From the NCBI RefSeq assembly GCF_003010915.2, contig NZ_CP028426.1, forward strand, positions 2,356,001 through 2,420,000: a stretch of DNA of 64,000 nt, written 5' to 3'. The position numbers and the translations under genes are program-made. Below, piece after piece: positions 60,879-64,000 of this stretch; position 1 is the stretch's first letter; each line of letters begins with the position of its first letter. The DNA comes from Gulosibacter molinativorax. GTDB taxonomy: Bacteria; Actinomycetota; Actinomycetes; Actinomycetales; Microbacteriaceae. The notes under the pieces are model-generated. The model made no database searches. It was not told the origin of the DNA and saw only the letters and a program-made list of their open reading frames with translations.

Positions 60879-63800
60879 TCAATCAGGCCGCAGATCGATC
60901 GACGCGACATCGGCCCCATCCACCCCGCGTTTCGCGAGCATCTCGACCATGTCACCCTGCCGCGGTTGACCGAGCGTGAGCCGATACCGCGTGAGATCGT
61001 CTCGGAGTCGCTCGTACTTCGCGGCGTCGGAGCTAAACGGGTACGTCACGAGCACCCGATTTACCCGCGAAGAGCCAGGGTAAATCCACCACGGCGAAAA
61101 CTCACCATGCCCGTTGTCTACTCGCTCGGCTTCCGCAAATGCATCCCGCCAGGGATGCCGTGAGCCAGCATCGAGCACGGCGTCGCCATGCGCTTCGGCG
61201 ATGTTTTTGCGGATGGCGTGGCCCGCGAAGCGATTGACGCGGCCCTCGCGCTGCTCGAAGTCGACTGGACTCGAGGGCAGATCCCAGTGCACGACCTCGT
61301 GACTCCACCAATGGAAGTCGATCCCCTCTTGCCCCGCGCTCGTCGACGCGAGCACGAACGGCGCGAACGGGCTATTAAAGGAGTGGCGGACAGACGACAT
61401 ACGTTGGCCAACCGATTCGCTAGATTGCTTCCCAGCGGTGCCGCCGTATCGAACGGCGAAGCGCGCCGTCATCGAGATCCGCTCACGCTCGAGCGTGTTG
61501 TCGTGAGCTACGTAAGTCGCGGGGAGCATGCCGATTGCCGCCGCGATGCGCTCGGCAACTTCCATTACCCCTTTACTGTCAAGTAGCTGCTCGGTACCCC
61601 CACCCGACTCGAGTTGCAGCTGGAACGCATACTCGTCGAGGACAGCCTGGAGGTTGCCGTCGGCGCAGTATTCGAGCACGAGCTGCCAGTAATCGCGGTG
61701 ATCGCCGGGATAGAGCGCCACGATGCGGGCGGAACTATCCGCGCGATGAAACATGCTGCGCAGCGCCGTGCTCACGACACGCGCCGCATGCCACAGCTCT
61801 GCGTCGGTCACTGCTTGCGCGCTCACTGACCGCAATGCCCGCCACGCGATGTTGCCCGGGGCAAAGGCTGCAAGTCGCGCCAGGTCTGGATGCGCGGGAA
61901 CTGCACCTGCGTGCTCCCTCGCGATCCGCTGCGCCTCGGCCACGTGAGCCTCGAGCGCCGTCCGCTGCGCGCGTGCCCGTTCCTGCCGTTCCTGCTCGCT
62001 TGCGACACCGCTTAGGTCTTCTTCGACCGTCACGCTCCCGATACGTCCCGCATCCACACCTTCCGGGAACGCCCCTGGATACGCAAAGTATGCGGTCGGC
62101 GCGTCTTCGAGTTCCGTTCCGGTGCGAAGCCGCGCCCCCACCGCATCCACCAATTGATCGCGCTCGAGCGCAGCTCCAGAGCCAGCTCTCAGCACGAGCT
62201 GATCGCCAGCCTTGGCAAGCTCAGGATGCGGCCAAAACAGTTGCAGGGTGGACATATCTTCGAGGCGCCCATCACGTTCTGTGTAGGAAAGTCGCCGCGA
62301 ACGGGGCCGCGCCATCATTTCCTCAGCAGCGGTCAGGCCATCAAACGTCAGCCGGTCGGCCTCGTGACTCAGCAACGATGCAACCGAGGTCGGCGTTGCG
62401 GTCCAGGCCGAAAACAGCACTGTCTTGGTGAGCCCCACATCCACCGTCGAGTACACCCGACCCGGCTTCAAGTAGGGCATCGAGGGCGGCAACCACAGCA
62501 GCTTCCACATGCCCTCGCCAATGGTGCGATCCGCGAGCGCCCGGAGCTTGCCGTTTCCGAAGTCGATCGGCTCGTACGCCTTGATCCCTGCCGCATCCAA
62601 CGATTGCGTCGCACCCAGCGCGCGCTCAAGTTCTTCCGGACGCGACTCCTGCGCTTCTTTCAGTTTGGCACCGATCCGATAGTTCTCCATAAAGTTCACG
62701 AAGTACGGGATGGATTTCCAATACTCGATGCTCAGCGGCGAACGGAGGATCTCCGCGAGTTCGCGCAGATGCACTGCCCCGACGAGGTCGCCCGAGCTCG
62801 GCACTGGAACGTCCGGGCGGATAACCCGCACGAGATCATCCTTCTCGCTCAGCCGCGGCCGCTCGCTGCGCGACATCACCGGCAGCAAGATCTCTCGCAC
62901 CCGTGAAGCCTCCGCAGCTCCGCGTTCGCCTCGACTCAGCGCATGACGATACGACTCGAGCGCACGCTGAAGCCCCTCGCCGACCTCCGCGCGGCCACCC
63001 GACAAGAAGTTGACCGTCGCAAGAAAGTCGCGGTAGTGGTCGTCCTCATCGTTGCCATTGGTGAACGGCTTATACGGCGTCGCCGAGAGCAGGAGCACCT
63101 TCGCGTTCCCGTATTCGAATAGCGAGTGGGCGAGTTCCGCCGCATCGCCCGACTCGGCATTGAGTAGATGGCGAAAGCGTTGGAACTCATCCAGGATCAC
63201 GAGGTCCGGTTCGAGCGTCTCGACGCCCGCGTGCGCCAGCGCCTGCCGCATGCGAGCGATCAGATCCTGTGCCTGATGCCAGGCAGTACCTTCGAGCGTC
63301 GCGCCTGGCTCGAGGTGCGCATCCCGGAGCGAGAGAAAACGCTCTGCGGTGCCATCCGCGCGAATCAGATCCGCGAATTTCCCCGCAATCACGGGGTCGA
63401 GTCCGTCAACGACCGAGCGGCGCATCCCCTCGACATGCACCGAGCCGAACCGATCGACCGAGCTGACCTGGCCCTGCAACAGGATGCGCGTGGCACGCCG
63501 CTGCGATTCGTCACGGTTAAAGAGGCCATCGAGTAACAGCGTGATGAGCGCGCGTTCGGGCGCTGCACCCGCGCGATGACCGCCTTCACTGAAGGAAGTA
63601 CCCGGCGTGAATGAAATGAGATTGACCTTCTTGCCCGGGCCCTTGGAAGGCTCGGAGAGTCTTTGCGATTCCTTCGCGAGCATCGTGAGGCGGGATGCGA
63701 ACCCCAGGTGGTCATCTCCGGTCACGTTGAGCCGACGCAAGTTTTGGGTCGCGAGGTCGGCGTTGCTGCAGACGTACACGATGTCGATGCGATCGACACT

Positions 63801-64000
63801 ATCGTCGCTCTCGAGGTGGTCGATCGCGCGCGCGATGAGGCCTTTCGCGACGATGCTCTTGCCGAGCCCGGTCTCATCCGCGACGAGAAAGCGACCGGAG
63901 CCTCCGGCCGTGCCATAGAACTGCTCGAACACGTGGTCGACGGTGGCGCGCTGGAAGCCCTTGAGTGATCGCATCACCGCATTGACATCGACGCTGCTAG
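60879..64000 (-). CDS. Large SF2 helicase/ATPase, 5' end probably outside window
   Basis: At least 1032 residues of a superfamily 2 DEAD-like helicase or translocase. Walker A is ADETGLGKSIVAKG near residue 35, motif II is a DEFQ variant (VILDEFQRFRHLL), motif III is LLSATPYK, and motif VI is QREGRVNRF after AGQEGIDF. A long middle region separates the two ATPase lobes. A GTG at 63977 can start it, but the frame stays open to base 64000 (reading SSVDVNAV), so the true start may lie beyond. Proteins of this layout are common in phage-defence islands, but no known defence partner is visible. It is the last gene in the window. Confidence 0.82.
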   Translation of the reverse strand, partial: SSVDVNAVMRSLKGFQRATVDHVFEQFYGTAGGSGRFLVADETGLGKSIVAKGLIARAIDHLESDDSVDRIDIVYVCSNADLATQNLRRLNVTGDDHLGFASRLTMLAKESQRLSEPSKGPGKKVNLISFTPGTSFSEGGHRAGAAPERALITLLLDGLFNRDESQRRATRILLQGQVSSVDRFGSVHVEGMRRSVVDGLDPVIAGKFADLIRADGTAERFLSLRDAHLEPGATLEGTAWHQAQDLIARMRQALAHAGVETLEPDLVILDEFQRFRHLLNAESGDAAELAHSLFEYGNAKVLLLSATPYKPFTNGNDEDDHYRDFLATVNFLSGGRAEVGEGLQRALESYRHALSRGERGAAEASRVREILLPVMSRSERPRLSEKDDLVRVIRPDVPVPSSGDLVGAVHLRELAEILRSPLSIEYWKSIPYFVNFMENYRIGAKLKEAQESRPEELERALGATQSLDAAGIKAYEPIDFGNGKLRALADRTIGEGMWKLLWLPPSMPYLKPGRVYSTVDVGLTKTVLFSAWTATPTSVASLLSHEADRLTFDGLTAAEEMMARPRSRRLSYTERDGRLEDMSTLQLFWPHPELAKAGDQLVLRAGSGAALERDQLVDAVGARLRTGTELEDAPTAYFAYPGAFPEGVDAGRIGSVTVEEDLSGVASEQERQERARAQRTALEAHVAEAQRIAREHAGAVPAHPDLARLAAFAPGNIAWRALRSVSAQAVTDAELWHAARVVSTALRSMFHRADSSARIVALYPGDHRDYWQLVLEYCADGNLQAVLDEYAFQLQLESGGGTEQLLDSKGVMEVAERIAAAIGMLPATYVAHDNTLERERISMTARFAVRYGGTAGKQSSESVGQRMSSVRHSFNSPFAPFVLASTSAGQEGIDFHWWSHEVVHWDLPSSPVDFEQREGRVNRFAGHAIRKNIAEAHGDAVLDAGSRHPWRDAFAEAERVDNGHGEFSPWWIYPGSSRVNRVLVTYPFSSDAAKYERLRDDLTRYRLTLGQPRQGDMVEMLAKRGVDGADVASIDLRPD

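Overview
The window looks like the chromosome of a high-GC Gram-positive actinobacterium, most likely a member of Microbacteriaceae. The evidence is GC-rich codon use, abundant GGATGC/GCATCC words in coding sequence, actinobacterial-type gene pairs (an SCP2-like gene next to purD, purS-purQ, DUF3817, Nramp with a DtxR/MntR regulator), and several start codons placed 6-7 nt after a TANNNT box, which suggests leaderless mRNAs. I see no rRNA, tRNA, CRISPR array or intact insertion sequence.

Layout. (1) 1-7,000: a lower-GC catabolic segment with a LivH-type permease (cut by the left edge), two SDR dehydrogenases, a Baeyer-Villiger-type flavin monooxygenase, an alpha/beta hydrolase, a divergent zinc alcohol dehydrogenase and a TetR regulator. 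Together they could oxidise an alcohol to a ketone, then to an ester or lactone, and hydrolyse it. (2) 7,100-10,620: a small membrane protein, an SCP2-like protein and one ORF fusing PurD to PurC. (3) 10,640-19,340: a double-length Lrp/AsnC regulator and a five-gene run (MHS transporter, amidohydrolase, TPP-dependent decarboxylase-like enzyme, M20 amidase, agmatinase/guanidinobutyrase), probably for a guanidino or amide compound. (4) 19,400-28,240: AI-2E-family exporter, purS-purQ, EamA transporter, DUF3817 protein, a toxin-antitoxin pair whose toxin has an amber stop, a CrtI-like oxidoreductase, and an HTTM-like membrane protein with a coupled partner. (5) 28,400-38,280: a P-loop protein, an ABC exporter-like protein with degenerate ATPase motifs, a region of tandem repeats, a two-component system co-transcribed with an acidic-tailed membrane protein, a lipoprotein and purL. 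(6) 38,500-49,460: nitrilase with AraC regulator, MntR/MntH, DUF2000, nucleoside deaminase, DUF4143 ATPase, SDR, lactate dehydrogenase and glycerate kinase. (7) 49,460-50,770: an array of 18-bp dyads at about 31-bp spacing, next to a HepT/MntA toxin-antitoxin pair. (8) 50,890-60,800: DMT transporter, rhomboid-like/DUF2156 fusion, CoA-transferase A/B with thiolase and IclR regulator, a second thiolase, a CMD-family protein, ArsR-SRPBCC pair and an RHH protein. (9) 60,879-64,000: a large SF2 helicase running off the right edge.

Purine synthesis genes (purD-purC, purS-purQ, purL) are spread over 30 kb among unrelated genes. Intergenic DNA is rich in short tandem repeats and palindromic elements. 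The most unusual items are the PurD-PurC fusion, the ABC protein that appears to have lost Walker A, LSGGQ and Walker B, the nonsense-interrupted toxin, the DDDEW-tailed protein beside a sensor kinase, and the 31-bp phased dyad array. Function statements are inferred from sequence and recalled family motifs; no database search was run.
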